A DNA stretch of 42,912 nucleotides, taken from contig JAYRWT010000072.1 of NCBI GenBank assembly GCA_041917855.1, forward strand, positions 1 to 42,912, read 5' to 3'. This DNA comes from CALBLZ01 sp041917855 (lineage in GTDB: Bacteria; Patescibacteriota; UBA1384; CAILIB01). Position 1 is the first letter of the stretch, and each line of letters starts with the position of its first letter. Shown here in pieces: positions 13,904 through 23,400 of this stretch. The translations under genes were made by a program, and so were the position numbers. The notes beneath the pieces are model-generated. The model was not told the DNA's origin. It saw only the letters and a list, made by a program, of their open reading frames with translations, and searched no databases.

Positions 13904-16039
13904 TTAAATCGCCGCTAAGCTGCGCTCAGACCGTTTCAGAAGCACGGCATTGGTCGCCACGATAATCGATGAGACGCTCATCAGCAGGGCCGCAACCTCA
14001 GGCCTGAGCATGACGCCGAAGTTCGGGTACAGGAGGCCCGCGGCGATAGGGATAGCCAGCAAATTATAAATGGAGGCCCAGAAGAGGTTCTGCTTCATCT
14101 TGGCAACTGTCGCTTTTGACAGCACGATGGCCCGCAGGATGTCCTTTGGATCGGATTTCATCAGTACCACCTTGGCCGTCTCGATGGCCACGTCAGTTCC
14201 CGCTCCGATGGCGATGCCAATATTGGCCTGGGCCAAGGCCGGGGCATCGTTTACCCCGTCGCCCACCATGGCCACGAACTTACCCTCGTCCTGCAGCTTC
14301 TTCACGTAGCTCGCCTTATCGGCAGGCATTACCTCTGCAAATACACGCTTAATCCCCAGTTCCTTAGCTACCCGATCTGCTGTCTTCTGGTTGTCGCCGG
14401 TAATCATGGCCGTCTCAATACCCAGCTCGTGCAGCTTGGCGATAGCCTCCTTTGCTGACGGCTTTATGGGGTCGGACGCCCCCACTACTCCGGCAGCGTT
14501 CCCCTCAACCGCGAGGATCATCAGCGTCTCACCCTTTCCAAGCAGCTCATTGATACTGCTTTCCAGCTCCGAGATCTCCACACCGTTTTCTTTCATGAGA
14601 CGGGTAGTGCCGATAAGGACGGATCGGCCGTCCACTACCGCCTTCACGCCTAGCCCCGAGAGATTCTCAAAGTTTTCAACACTCTCGTAGAGGTCCAAGC
14701 GCCGCCGCTCTACTTCTTCCAGCACCGCTTTACTCAGTGGATGCCCCGACTTGGCCTCGGCGCCTCCCACCAGCCTCAAAAGTTCGTTGTCCGTGGTCTT
14801 GCCAACCGAGAATACGCTCGTGACCTTGGGCTTGCCTTCGGTCAGCGTCCCGGTTTTGTCGAGCACCACGGCCTGGACTTTTGAAACTTGCTCAAGGGTT
14901 GGCGCGTCTTTAATTAAGATGTTGTGCTTGGCTCCGATTCCCGTCCCAACTGCCACAGCAGTCGGGGTTGCCAACCCCAAGGCATCCGGACAGGCGATGA
15001 CCACGGTAGCAATGGCAAAGGTAAGCGCGGTCATTACCTCCGCTCCTGAGAAATACCAGATGAGGAAGGTAAGGAGTCCGCCTCCTACCGCCACGATCAC
15101 TAGGTATTTTGCCCATTGGTCGGCCAGTTTCTGTCCCGGCGCTTTGGAATTCTGGGCGGTTTCCACCATCTTCACGATCTGGGCGAGCGCCGTGTCTTCC
15201 CCGACCTTGGTCGCCTTGAATGTGACCGAACCGGTCTGGTTGATCGATCCTCCGGTTACCGAATCACCTGGTTTCTTAGCAACGGGCACAGACTCGCCGG
15301 TTACCAACGACTCATCAATCGAGGTCTCGCCTTCAATGATTTCTCCGTCCACCGGCACCTTATCTCCAGGCTTGAGGATTACGTGATCGCCAAGCAGTAC
15401 CTCGGCGGTAGGAACCATGATTTCTTTGCCGTCCCTATGCACCCTGGCCTGAGGCGGCACCAAGGAAAAGAGTGCCTGTAGGGCGTCGGTAGTTCCCCGG
15501 CGCGACTTCATCTCCATCCAGTGGCCAAAGAGCACGAAGGTAGTCAGCATGGCCGCCGCCTCGTAGTAGGACTCCTCGCTTCCCAAAAGCGTCAGCACGA
15601 TGCTGAAGAAGTACGCCGCCGAGATTCCTACCGCAATCAGCACCGACATGTTGAGGTTCTTTTCCTTGAGCGCGAAATAGCTCGAATACAGGAAAAGCCA
15701 GCCGGCATAGAAGAACACCGGGGTAGCGAGTAAAAAGAGGAGCCAGGGCACCGGAATGGGACTTGGCAGCTGCAGGCCCAGGAGCATCGAGCCCATAGGC
15801 GAGTACAAAACGATTGGAACGGTCAGGATAAGCGAGAAAAAGAACTTGCGGCGAATATCCTCTTCCATCATTTTGGCCATTTCTCTCCCCGCCAAACCGG
15901 TATGGTCCATCCCCATGGTCATGGTCATGCTCGCCTTGAACCTGCCCCACCAACCGGTGGGAGTCTCCATATGGTGATGGTGCCCCGAATGGGAAGGCTC
16001 TACCTCATGATGATGCTGGCTGTGATCGTGGTGCTCCAT
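13904..16039 (-). CDS. CopB-like P1B-type ATPase, His-rich N-terminus, CPD motif
   Basis: This is a 711-residue heavy-metal P-type ATPase. The N-terminus is His-rich (H-H-D-H, H-H-H, H-H-H-H in the first 25 residues) with no HMA domain. Membrane helices, a T-G-E-S actuator loop, D-K-T-G phosphorylation site, H-P site (S-G-H-P-L) and G-D-G-V-N-D hinge are all present. The transmembrane metal site reads C-P-D-A-L-G-L-A-T-P; classical CopB has CPH and CopA has CPC. The Asp is a clear GAT codon. The substrate is therefore uncertain: copper, silver or another metal, exported from the cytoplasm. A good ribosome binding site (GGAGG) precedes the ATG. It lies 8 nt after the DUF305 gene. Confidence 0.93.
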   Translation of the reverse strand: MEHHDHSQHHHEVEPSHSGHHHHMETPTGWWGRFKASMTMTMGMDHTGLAGREMAKMMEEDIRRKFFFSLILTVPIVLYSPMGSMLLGLQLPSPIPVPWLLFLLATPVFFYAGWLFLYSSYFALKEKNLNMSVLIAVGISAAYFFSIVLTLLGSEESYYEAAAMLTTFVLFGHWMEMKSRRGTTDALQALFSLVPPQARVHRDGKEIMVPTAEVLLGDHVILKPGDKVPVDGEIIEGETSIDESLVTGESVPVAKKPGDSVTGGSINQTGSVTFKATKVGEDTALAQIVKMVETAQNSKAPGQKLADQWAKYLVIVAVGGGLLTFLIWYFSGAEVMTALTFAIATVVIACPDALGLATPTAVAVGTGIGAKHNILIKDAPTLEQVSKVQAVVLDKTGTLTEGKPKVTSVFSVGKTTDNELLRLVGGAEAKSGHPLSKAVLEEVERRRLDLYESVENFENLSGLGVKAVVDGRSVLIGTTRLMKENGVEISELESSINELLGKGETLMILAVEGNAAGVVGASDPIKPSAKEAIAKLHELGIETAMITGDNQKTADRVAKELGIKRVFAEVMPADKASYVKKLQDEGKFVAMVGDGVNDAPALAQANIGIAIGAGTDVAIETAKVVLMKSDPKDILRAIVLSKATVAKMKQNLFWASIYNLLAIPIAAGLLYPNFGVMLRPEVAALLMSVSSIIVATNAVLLKRSERSLAAI

Positions 16040-16047
16040 TCATCCTC

Positions 16048-16425
16048 CTAGTAACCCCACTGGTTCTGCCATTCGCGCATCTGGGAGATTTCCTTCTGCT
16101 GAGCAGAAATAATGTCGTCAGCCATCTTCTTGATCTCGTCGTGCTTGGCGTTCTTCTGGGCTTCCTTGGCCATCTCGACCGCACCCTGGTGGTGCTCGAT
16201 CATGGAGGAGAGGAAGGACTTGTCGAATTCATCACCAGACTTGCCCTTGAGCGTACCCATCATGTCGCCCATGCTCATGTCCATATGGCTGCCAGCGTTG
16301 CCACCGTTTTCATGCATCCCCATCATTCCCATCATGCCGTTATGGTTGAGTGAGGTCACGGCCAGGGTCAGGATGACGCCAGCCAGTAAGCCGATGATTC
16401 CGTAGAGTGCAGATTCCTTGTTCAT
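16048..16425 (-). CDS. DUF305 copper-associated extracytoplasmic protein
   Basis: The 125-residue protein has an N-terminal membrane segment (about residues 7-25) followed by a Met- and His-rich stretch. Then comes the DUF305 core with M-I-E-H-H-Q-G-A-V-E-M-A, the hallmark of this family of four-helix, metal-associated proteins. The Met/His richness fits copper or silver binding outside the membrane. It is immediately upstream of the CPD ATPase, as these proteins often are. A TATACT near 16460 may be an internal -10. Confidence 0.9.
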   Translation of the reverse strand: MNKESALYGIIGLLAGVILTLAVTSLNHNGMMGMMGMHENGGNAGSHMDMSMGDMMGTLKGKSGDEFDKSFLSSMIEHHQGAVEMAKEAQKNAKHDEIKKMADDIISAQQKEISQMREWQNQWGY

Positions 16426-16492
16426 GGTAATTTTTATTAGTTGTAATGCTAGTTCCAGTATACGCCGTTGGCCTGAAGCTGCTCCAGTGGCC

Positions 16493-17176
16493 CTACTTCG
16501 CCAGTTCCGCCTCGATAGCGTCGCGCAGCCCCTGGGTATACTTCACCTGCTTCCCGTTCACATAGAATGACGGTGTTCCTGTCACTCCCAAGGCCTCACC
16601 GTCGGCCAAATCACGGGAGAAGGTGTCGTTGTACCGGTTCTCATCGATTGCTTTTCGAACCTCATCCGCATTAATGCCCAACTCGCGGGCATATCCCACA
16701 ATGATATCTTCAGCCTGCTGCTTGGTTTTAGGGGTTGGCCCATCGGCACTCCACTGCTCCTGGTTCTCGAACAGCTTGTGGTGCATCTCCCAGAACTTGC
16801 CCTGCTTGCCGGCCTCTTCGGCGGCATTGTGCGCAATCTGGGCGTTCTTGTGGCTTGGAAGCGGGAAATTGCGGAAGACGAACTTCACGCTTTTGTCCTT
16901 ATACTCCTCCTCGATTTGTGTCACCTGGCCAAAGGCGAACTTGCAGGCCGGACACTGGTAATCGGCAAATTCAACTACCGTCACCTTGGCGTCTTTCGGC
17001 CCCAGGAAGTAACTGTCATCTCGCACTAACTGCCCGGCGTCGGCAAGGTCGGTAGCCGCTGAAGCCGGTCCGCTCGGATTGCTCTTTTCTGACTTAGCGG
17101 CGAACATAACCGCTCCGCCGATGAGAAGGACACAAAGTGCCCCGACTATACTTACTATCTTAACTTCGTTTGTCAT
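16493..17176 (-). CDS. DsbA/BdbD-like thiol oxidoreductase
   Basis: The 227-residue protein has an N-terminal membrane anchor (about 8-27), then a thioredoxin-fold domain with F-A-D-Y-Q-C-P-A-C (CPAC active site), an inserted helical domain and the cis-Pro loop T-G-T-P-S-F. It introduces disulfides into exported proteins, and is reoxidised by the BdbC/DsbB protein encoded just upstream, whose gene it overlaps by 17 nt. Its place in the copper island suggests protection or maturation of cysteine-containing envelope copper proteins. Confidence 0.93.
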   Translation of the reverse strand: MTNEVKIVSIVGALCVLLIGGAVMFAAKSEKSNPSGPASAATDLADAGQLVRDDSYFLGPKDAKVTVVEFADYQCPACKFAFGQVTQIEEEYKDKSVKFVFRNFPLPSHKNAQIAHNAAEEAGKQGKFWEMHHKLFENQEQWSADGPTPKTKQQAEDIIVGYARELGINADEVRKAIDENRYNDTFSRDLADGEALGVTGTPSFYVNGKQVKYTQGLRDAIEAELAK

Positions 17177-17615
17177 ATGGTTTGTTTAGGTAAATTGATA
17201 AGCCCATGGCGACTGTAATGAAGACGAAGGCCACGAGCGAGAGGAATGGAATGCTGATAAAGCCGAGCCACTCAATATATTTGGTCGTGCAGGACACCCC
17301 GAGGCTGCAGGGCGAGAGGGATTCAGTAATTACGCCCCAGGTCAGCAGGTTCTGGTACAGGGCAATGCCGGTACCGACAACTCCGAGTGGCAGAACATAG
17401 TACGGAAGGCGCTGGTCCCTCAGGATAATTCCTACCGCCATAATGAAGACGATCGGGTACATGAAGATCCGCTGCCACCAGCAGAGCGTACAGGGCGGGA
17501 AGTGCAAGATCTCGCTGAAATAAAGGCTCCCCAGCATCGAGGCGATGGCCGTAGCCCAGGAAAGGTACAGCAGCACCTTGATGACTAGCGCTTTGTTCTT
17601 CAGAATCCACTCCAC
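17160..17615 (-). CDS. DsbB/BdbC-like quinone-linked disulfide oxidase
   Basis: This 151-residue protein has four membrane helices. The first loop carries C-T-L-C followed by W-W-Q-R, and the second loop has a Cys pair (S-P-C-S, V-S-C-T), as in DsbB/BdbC, which passes electrons from DsbA-type proteins to quinone. The start is GTG, sharing its first base with the TAG stop of the HMA gene upstream. This is strong translational coupling. Confidence 0.92.
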   Translation of the reverse strand: MEWILKNKALVIKVLLYLSWATAIASMLGSLYFSEILHFPPCTLCWWQRIFMYPIVFIMAVGIILRDQRLPYYVLPLGVVGTGIALYQNLLTWGVITESLSPCSLGVSCTTKYIEWLGFISIPFLSLVAFVFITVAMGLSIYLNKPYDKRS

Positions 17616-17833
17616 TACGCCTCCTCTGGAAGATGGACGGTGTATTCCCCCAGCTCTTCGACCTCTTTCTTGAACGTCTGCCAGTCAACCGACCCGTCGT
17701 GTTCTATGAGGGTATTTCCACTCTCAAAGTCGACGGTGATCGATTGGATACCATGTTGCTCGCCTCCTACTTCTTCGATAAGCATCTTGCAGGCCTTGCA
17801 GTGGGTTCCTTGGATATGCAGTTCAGTTTTCAT
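17615..17833 (-). CDS. HMA-domain metal-binding protein
   Basis: This 72-residue, single heavy-metal-associated domain has G-T-H-C-K-A-C, the C-x-x-C Cu(I) site of Atx1/CopZ proteins. The G-T-H (in place of G-M-x) matches the HMA domain of the fusion encoded directly upstream. It is probably a cytosolic copper chaperone for the ATPases. It overlaps the DsbB-like gene by one base. Confidence 0.88.
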   Translation of the reverse strand: MKTELHIQGTHCKACKMLIEEVGGEQHGIQSITVDFESGNTLIEHDGSVDWQTFKKEVEELGEYTVHLPEEA

Positions 17834-17843
17834 GGGTAATAAG

Positions 17844-19679
17844 TTAGCTAATGGTAATGTCGGCGACCGGTACGCCCATTGGGCAGGTAAGGTTCAGCTC
17901 GCCGGTCTTGGTCGGGGTGAAGTTGATCTGGTTCTTGCCCATCTTCAGCCGCTGGCCGATGTCGTAGTCAGAACCAACCACCGTATCCATGCAGCCGCTT
18001 ACGTCGGCCTGCACGTCAATCTCCAGGATGACGGGAATGCCTTTCTTAACCTTGAAGGTATTCGGGTAGAAGCCCCGCTCGTAAGTCACGGTCATGTTCA
18101 GCTTCTGCACCTCGCCGCTCGCTGCCGCTGGTGCGCTTGAGGCGGAAGGTAGGGGGGAAGCCGGGGTGTAATTCAGAGGAGTGGCACTAGCTGCCGCATC
18201 CGTGGTAGCCACGACGGTGATAGCAGCCCCTCTTGTGGTCATTCCCATCGAGCAGCTAAACGGGAAAGTACCTGTCTTATCAGGAGTAAACTCGACCGTC
18301 TTCGTGCCGCTTCGAGGCAGGACAGCAGAGATGTCAAACCCATCAGCTACCAGGCTTCTGGCACATCCCGCTGCCCCACTCCCCTCGATTCGCCACTCCA
18401 CCGGTACTCCTTGCCGGACGGTAAACTTGGCCGGTTCGTACTGGTAACCCTTCACCTTCATGGTGATGACCTGCTTGCCATTCTCCATTGGTGGAAGATC
18501 GGAAGCAGCAGTAGCCTGCTCCGAAGCCGTAGTGTTGGCCAGAATCGTTCCCAGGCTAATATTCGTACCAGCCAGAGCGAGTCCGTTCCCGATATTCGAG
18601 AGCCCAAGCAGCACCACGACCACCCCTGCGAAGCGGAAGAAATGCCGCTGAGTCGCACCCTTCAGGAAACTGGACAGCGCCGAAAGCGACATCAGGGCCG
18701 GAAGCGTCCCGAGGGAGAAGAAGAACATGGTCAGCGCTCCCACCGTAAAGCTACCCTGCGAAAGCACGTACAACTGCAGGGCCTGGGTAAAGCCGCAGGG
18801 CAGGAAGAAGGTGGCAGCCCCCAGGCCGAACGGTGCCGCCGGATGGTCGGAATTGCTGGAAGCGTCATGGACCCGGTGGGCGATGAACTTAGGCATCTTA
18901 GGCTGGAAACGGCGGAGCTGCGGGAAGATATTCAGAAGCTGGAAGCCCAGGAACACCATGATAAGGCTGGCGGCGATGGTCATCACTCCAGTCATGCGGG
19001 TGGAGAGGGTAAAGACCGATCCTACCGCCCCCACCAATCCTCCGAAAACGGTGTAGCCGATCACCCGACCAGCATTGAAGTAGAGGTGCGGCCGAAACTT
19101 CTTTATCCCCTCCATCTCGGGATGGGCTTCGGCGTAGCGTCCGGCTACGGCGAGCAGCAGGCCGCCAGTCACGGCAATACAGCTGGAAACCGCCGCCACC
19201 AAACCGATAAGAAACACAAAGCCGTAACTCATGTTCTCGCCCACGCTCAAGCCCTCAGGAATGAGCCTGAACTTGCTCAGGATTAGGTATGCACCCATCA
19301 CGATCAGGAATACCCAGAAGGTTTCCTTGTAGTCCTGGGCAGTCGTTTTGTGGACAGCCGGTTTCTTCTCACCTGGCCTCTGCTGGAAGGACGTTACGGT
19401 ATACTCGGTACCCTCTAACGCTTCCTGGAGCTGGTTAAGGTGCGGACGGCGGGAGTACCCCACGTCCACCCTGCCGGTAGCATGGTTGACCTTTACCGAA
19501 TCGATTCCCTCGATTTTCTTGAACTTTCTCTCAATGAGCACCTCGCAGCTGGCGCAGTGGGTACCGTGAACGGAAACGCACATCGTCCCGGGGCTTTCCT
19601 CCTGGGAGTAGTAGGCGCTTGGTTCCTGGTAGCTGACCTGCTGTCTGTGCTTTTTCTTGTGTCGATGTTTCTTGCTCAT
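17844..19679 (-). CDS. HMA - TauE/SafE-like permease - double cupredoxin fusion
   Basis: The protein has 611 residues from the ATG at 19679; a TTG nine codons upstream is possible. Order: Lys/His-rich N-terminus, HMA domain with G-T-H-C-A-S-C (about 39-45), six-helix sulfite-exporter/UreH-like membrane domain (about 120-370), then two extracytoplasmic cupredoxin-like domains. The first has G-C-A-R and F-S-C-S-M-G-M-T, the second S-G-C-M-D and L-T-C-P-M-G. A Pro/Ala/Ser-rich linker joins them. In both, Cys and Met could bind copper. The architecture suggests handing copper from a cytosolic domain across the membrane to outer domains, or export-coupled buffering. This is inferred from domain order. 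Confidence 0.85.
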   Translation of the reverse strand: MSKKHRHKKKHRQQVSYQEPSAYYSQEESPGTMCVSVHGTHCASCEVLIERKFKKIEGIDSVKVNHATGRVDVGYSRRPHLNQLQEALEGTEYTVTSFQQRPGEKKPAVHKTTAQDYKETFWVFLIVMGAYLILSKFRLIPEGLSVGENMSYGFVFLIGLVAAVSSCIAVTGGLLLAVAGRYAEAHPEMEGIKKFRPHLYFNAGRVIGYTVFGGLVGAVGSVFTLSTRMTGVMTIAASLIMVFLGFQLLNIFPQLRRFQPKMPKFIAHRVHDASSNSDHPAAPFGLGAATFFLPCGFTQALQLYVLSQGSFTVGALTMFFFSLGTLPALMSLSALSSFLKGATQRHFFRFAGVVVVLLGLSNIGNGLALAGTNISLGTILANTTASEQATAASDLPPMENGKQVITMKVKGYQYEPAKFTVRQGVPVEWRIEGSGAAGCARSLVADGFDISAVLPRSGTKTVEFTPDKTGTFPFSCSMGMTTRGAAITVVATTDAAASATPLNYTPASPLPSASSAPAAASGEVQKLNMTVTYERGFYPNTFKVKKGIPVILEIDVQADVSGCMDTVVGSDYDIGQRLKMGKNQINFTPTKTGELNLTCPMGVPVADITIS

Positions 19680-19709
19680 AAAAATTACGCTTAATGAAAT
19701 TAGCAAAAG

Positions 19710-19732
19710 GAGCCTCTTACCAAAGAGGTCTC
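19710..19732 (-). terminator. Weak terminator-like hairpin inside the copper operon
   Basis: On the minus strand GAG-A-CCTCTT pairs with AAGAGG-CTC around a TGGT loop, followed by CTTTTGC. The T run is short, so partial termination or mRNA end protection between the two genes is likelier than a full stop. Confidence 0.45.
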
Positions 19733-19745
19733 AGTCTGTAATTCC

Positions 19746-20186
19746 TTAAGCGTAGAGCAGCGGCTGAGCCTTGCCGGCCGCTAAGAAGAGAGCGAAGTAG
19801 TCGTGAAGGTTATCGTCAGGCGGATCCTTGCTTCCGTGAACGAAGCGAACATACAGCAGCGACTTGATATCAAACGGTGCGAAGATGAGCGTCGCAACCA
19901 AGATAGCGGCAAATAGTGCCAACATTCCCAGGATCGAACTGCTGCCTGGGATTCCGGTAAATGTACTCTGCCACCAGGCCAGATGCTCCCCTACTTGCAT
20001 TGGACAGATCCGAGGCGCTCCGCCGTGGGCCTCGTGGCTTGCGGTAGATGCCATCGAGCAGGCCACTTCGACATTGGCCATTCCTCCCATGTCCAGGCTG
20101 ACCAGGCCAACCAGCAGGAAAGCTGCCGCCGTGAATGCGGCAAGCGACCTTACGAACTTAAGTTTACTGGCAATGCGGTTAAACAT
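19746..20186 (-). CDS. Membrane protein of the copper island, unknown family
   Basis: The 146-residue product has a signal-like or membrane segment at about 15-32, a loop with Cys, Met and His residues (V-A-C-S-M, H-E-A-H-G, I-C-P-M), and a second hydrophobic stretch near 88-105, then a soluble tail. The loop composition fits metal contact. It has its own extended -10 promoter. I recognise no family. Confidence 0.7.
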   Translation of the reverse strand: MFNRIASKLKFVRSLAAFTAAAFLLVGLVSLDMGGMANVEVACSMASTASHEAHGGAPRICPMQVGEHLAWWQSTFTGIPGSSSILGMLALFAAILVATLIFAPFDIKSLLYVRFVHGSKDPPDDNLHDYFALFLAAGKAQPLLYA

Positions 20187-20207
20187 GGAAAGTATTTTGT
20201 TGGCCCT

Positions 20208-20216
20208 ATTATACCA
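20208..20216 (-). promoter_or_regulatory. Internal extended -10 promoter
   Basis: Minus-strand TGGTATAAT lies 22 nt before the ATG at 20186. No good -35 is present. It could give expression of the downstream genes independent of the copA promoter. Confidence 0.5.
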
Positions 20217-20224
20217 CCTTTTGC

Positions 20225-20443
20225 CTAGGCCTGCTTCTTTTCCGTATCCGAGTGGCAGTCTTCGTGACCGTTTTTATTCATGAAAACCATTCCTATGAGC
20301 ATCGAGACCGGACAGATGGCTAGCACCGCAAAGGGAGCGAGAGCCACGATGCCGCTCCGCACCCCTGGGAATAGAAGGTAGCCGAGGGCAAGCGCAAGGC
20401 CTGCCCCGATAGCTACTTTGATCATGGTTTTTGGACTGCACAT
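20225..20443 (-). CDS. DUF2933-like small membrane protein
   Basis: This protein has 72 residues. It opens with C-S-P-K-T, then two hydrophobic helices separated by P-G-V-R-S, the second containing I-C-P-V-S-M-L. This matches the DUF2933 pattern seen beside copper and silver resistance genes. The C-terminus has H-E-D-C-H, a possible metal site. A strong ribosome binding site (AAAGGAGGG) precedes the ATG. It follows copA by 10 nt. Confidence 0.75.
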   Translation of the reverse strand: MCSPKTMIKVAIGAGLALALGYLLFPGVRSGIVALAPFAVLAICPVSMLIGMVFMNKNGHEDCHSDTEKKQA

Positions 20444-20453
20444 ATACCCTCCT

Positions 20454-23400
20454 TTACTTAGCTAATGCGGTTTGCTGCGGCATCTGGAAGCCAGTCCCCA
20501 CGAAGTGCATGGAATCCAGGTCGGTCTTAGTCTCGGGAAGCACTCCAGCCACGATTACGTCCTGGCCGAAGAACCCTCGGATGATGTCGCCCTCATTTTT
20601 GAACAGCTTCTCATCCTGCATCATCTTCGCCTCCTTGGCTCCGATGTAGACCGGTACCAGGCGGGCCGATCCGACCGCTACGGGCTGGAGTCCGGCTTCG
20701 CTTACGTTTCCGGCGAGCTTCTCGGGAACGTTGCCGCCATTCACGATGTAGAACAGCTTGGGAACGCCCTGGTTAAGCAGTACCGGCAGATCGGCAGACG
20801 CCTGTATCTTCCCGTAGGTGGACTTACCCATGATGTGGTAGCTGTCGATCTCGGTTCCCGTAGGCTCCAGGATGCCGACCACCTTCATGCTAGGTACTCC
20901 GAAGAAGTTCTGGATGGTATCGCCAGGCCCCTTGATAAGGCCTTCCTCTATCATCATGGCCGCTTCAGATGAACCGATTATCATTTCGTCGTTATCAGAA
21001 AGCTTGGTCGTGCCCTCCTTCGCCTTCATGATCTGGGTATCGATCGTTTCCGTACCAAGGAACAGCTTAGGAGTGCCTTCGGCGAACGCGACTTTGCTCT
21101 GGCCAGCAGTAAGGTAGTTGCCCGCCTGCCTAATGGTCTTTGCAGAAGCAACCACAGTACCCATACCTCCCTCATCCATGCGGGAGCTGAACCGGGCGAA
21201 CTCGAAGAACATGCCGGAGAAGGCAATCACCATTACGAGCGGGGCAAGCTGGGATACCCAGTTGCGGCGTCCCGGCCGGTAATAGCGGAGGGTCAGTGAG
21301 TTGGCCACCACCGAGATCGAAGAAAGGGCCATGGCCAGTCCTGCCAGCTCCGGCTTCAATACCAGACCGAAGGCGGCAAACACGCGGGCGGCAATCGGAA
21401 TGCCCATCACGTTGTAGAAGAGGGCGAAGAACATGTTCTGCTTGATCTTGGCCATCGTCTCTTTAGACAGCCGAATGGCGTTCACCACGTCGTTCAGATC
21501 GTTCTTGATTATGACGATTCCGCCGGCCTCCATGGCTACGTCGGTACCTGAGCCCATGGCAATGCCGAGGTCTGCTTGGGCAAGGGCTGGAGCATCATTA
21601 ATGCCGTCCCCTACCATGGCGACTTTCTTACCTGCAGCCTGTAGTTTCTTGACTTCGTTGGCCTTGTCCTCAGGCAGCACTTCGGCCAGGACGTTCCTGA
21701 TGCCGACTTGCGAGGCAATGGCCTCGGCCGTGCGCCGGTTGTCTCCGGTAATCATATAAACCTCGATTCCCATCTTCTGGAGCTTGGCTACCGCCTGGGC
21801 AGACGTATCCTTTACCGTATCGGCTACAGCCACCACCCCGATCACCTCTTCTTTCGTAGAGAGGATCATGGCGGTCTTGCCCTGCTCCTCAAGCCGGGTC
21901 ACCTTGCGGGAGATGCGGCTCAGGTCATGGTTCAACACCTCCTCGGCAAGCCTGCGGTTGCCAAAGTAATAGAGAGTTCCGTTTACAATGCCTTGCACGC
22001 CATGGCCGGGTATTGCCTGGAAGTCGGTAACCTCATCAAGCGTTACGCCTTCTTCGCCCGCATAGGAATAGATGGCTTCGGCCAAAGGGTGCTCGGACGA
22101 CTTTTCAAGCGAAGCGGCAACCGTGAGCACCTCGTCCTCGTCGCTTGATCCGAAGCTTAGGATATCGGTCACCTCGGGCTTTCCCTTGGTGATGGTGCCG
22201 GTCTTGTCGAATATGACGGCGTTCACCCGGTAGGCAGTTTCCAGCGGCTCGCCTCCTTTTACCAAGATGCCGTGCTCAGCACCTTTACCCGTGCCTACCA
22301 TGATGGCAGTAGGAGTGGCCAAGCCTAGGGCGCAAGGGCAGGCGATCACGATCACCGCCGTGAAGGCCATGAGGGCGAATCCAATACTTGCGCCTAGCAG
22401 GAAGTACCATACTAGGAAGGTAAGGATGGCTACGCCGATAACGGCCGGGACGAACCAGGAGGATATCTTGTCGGCAAATGCCTGGATTGGTGCCTTTGAT
22501 CCCTGGGCATCCTCAATCAGCCGAATGATCTGGGCCAGAGCGGTTTCCGACCCTACCCGGGTTGCCCGGAATTCGAAGCTTCCCGTCTTGTTTATGGTCG
22601 CACCGGTTACGGTGTCGCCTTCCCGCTTCTCAACGGGCATGGACTCGCCGGTAAGCATGGACTCGTCCACGGCCGATGAACCCTTGGTGACCACGCCGTC
22701 TACCGGCACCTTTTCCCCTGGCCGTACCAACACGATGTCCCCCTCGACTACCTCTTCAACCGAGATGTCGTAGGTTTCGCCATCCCGGATAACCCGGGCC
22801 GTCTTGGCTTGCAGTCCCATCAGCCGCTTGATGGCGTCAGAGGTGCGGGCCTTGGCCTTCAGCTCGAGCAGCTTACCAAGCAGCACGAAGGTAATGAGGA
22901 AGGCGGCCGTTTCGAAATAGATTTCCGGAATCTTCCCGGCAAGCCCTATCAAGGAGTTATATTTGAACACGTAGGCCAAGAAGTTGAAGAGACTGTAAAA
23001 GTAGGCGGTGGATGTTCCAATGGCGATTAAAGAGTCCATGTTAAAGGTACGCATCCGCAGTGCCGACCACATGCCCTTGTAGAATCCCACCCCGGCAATA
23101 AATTGGACTGGCGTCGCAAGGATCAGGGAGATTATCGCGAAGTACGGAGCAATCGAGGCGGTACCGGGTAACCACTTAAAGAAGTCGGTAAACATGAAGT
23201 ACAGCATCGGCAGAGAGAAGAGGAAACTGAACCAGAACTTGCCCTGCAGCTTCTTCAGTTCGAATGCTCGCTTACGGTTTTCGAATTCGCTATCCTTTTC
23301 CTCAAGTACTGCAGCCTTGTAGCCAGCTTTCTGAACAGCGGCAGTAAGGTCGCTTAACGAAGCAGAATTCTCATCAAAGATTACGGCAGCCTTCTCGGCG

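Noticed and set aside
14751..15386. A 211-codon plus-strand frame opposite the CPD ATPase
   Set aside because: Shadow frame; the ATPase motifs on the minus strand are unambiguous.
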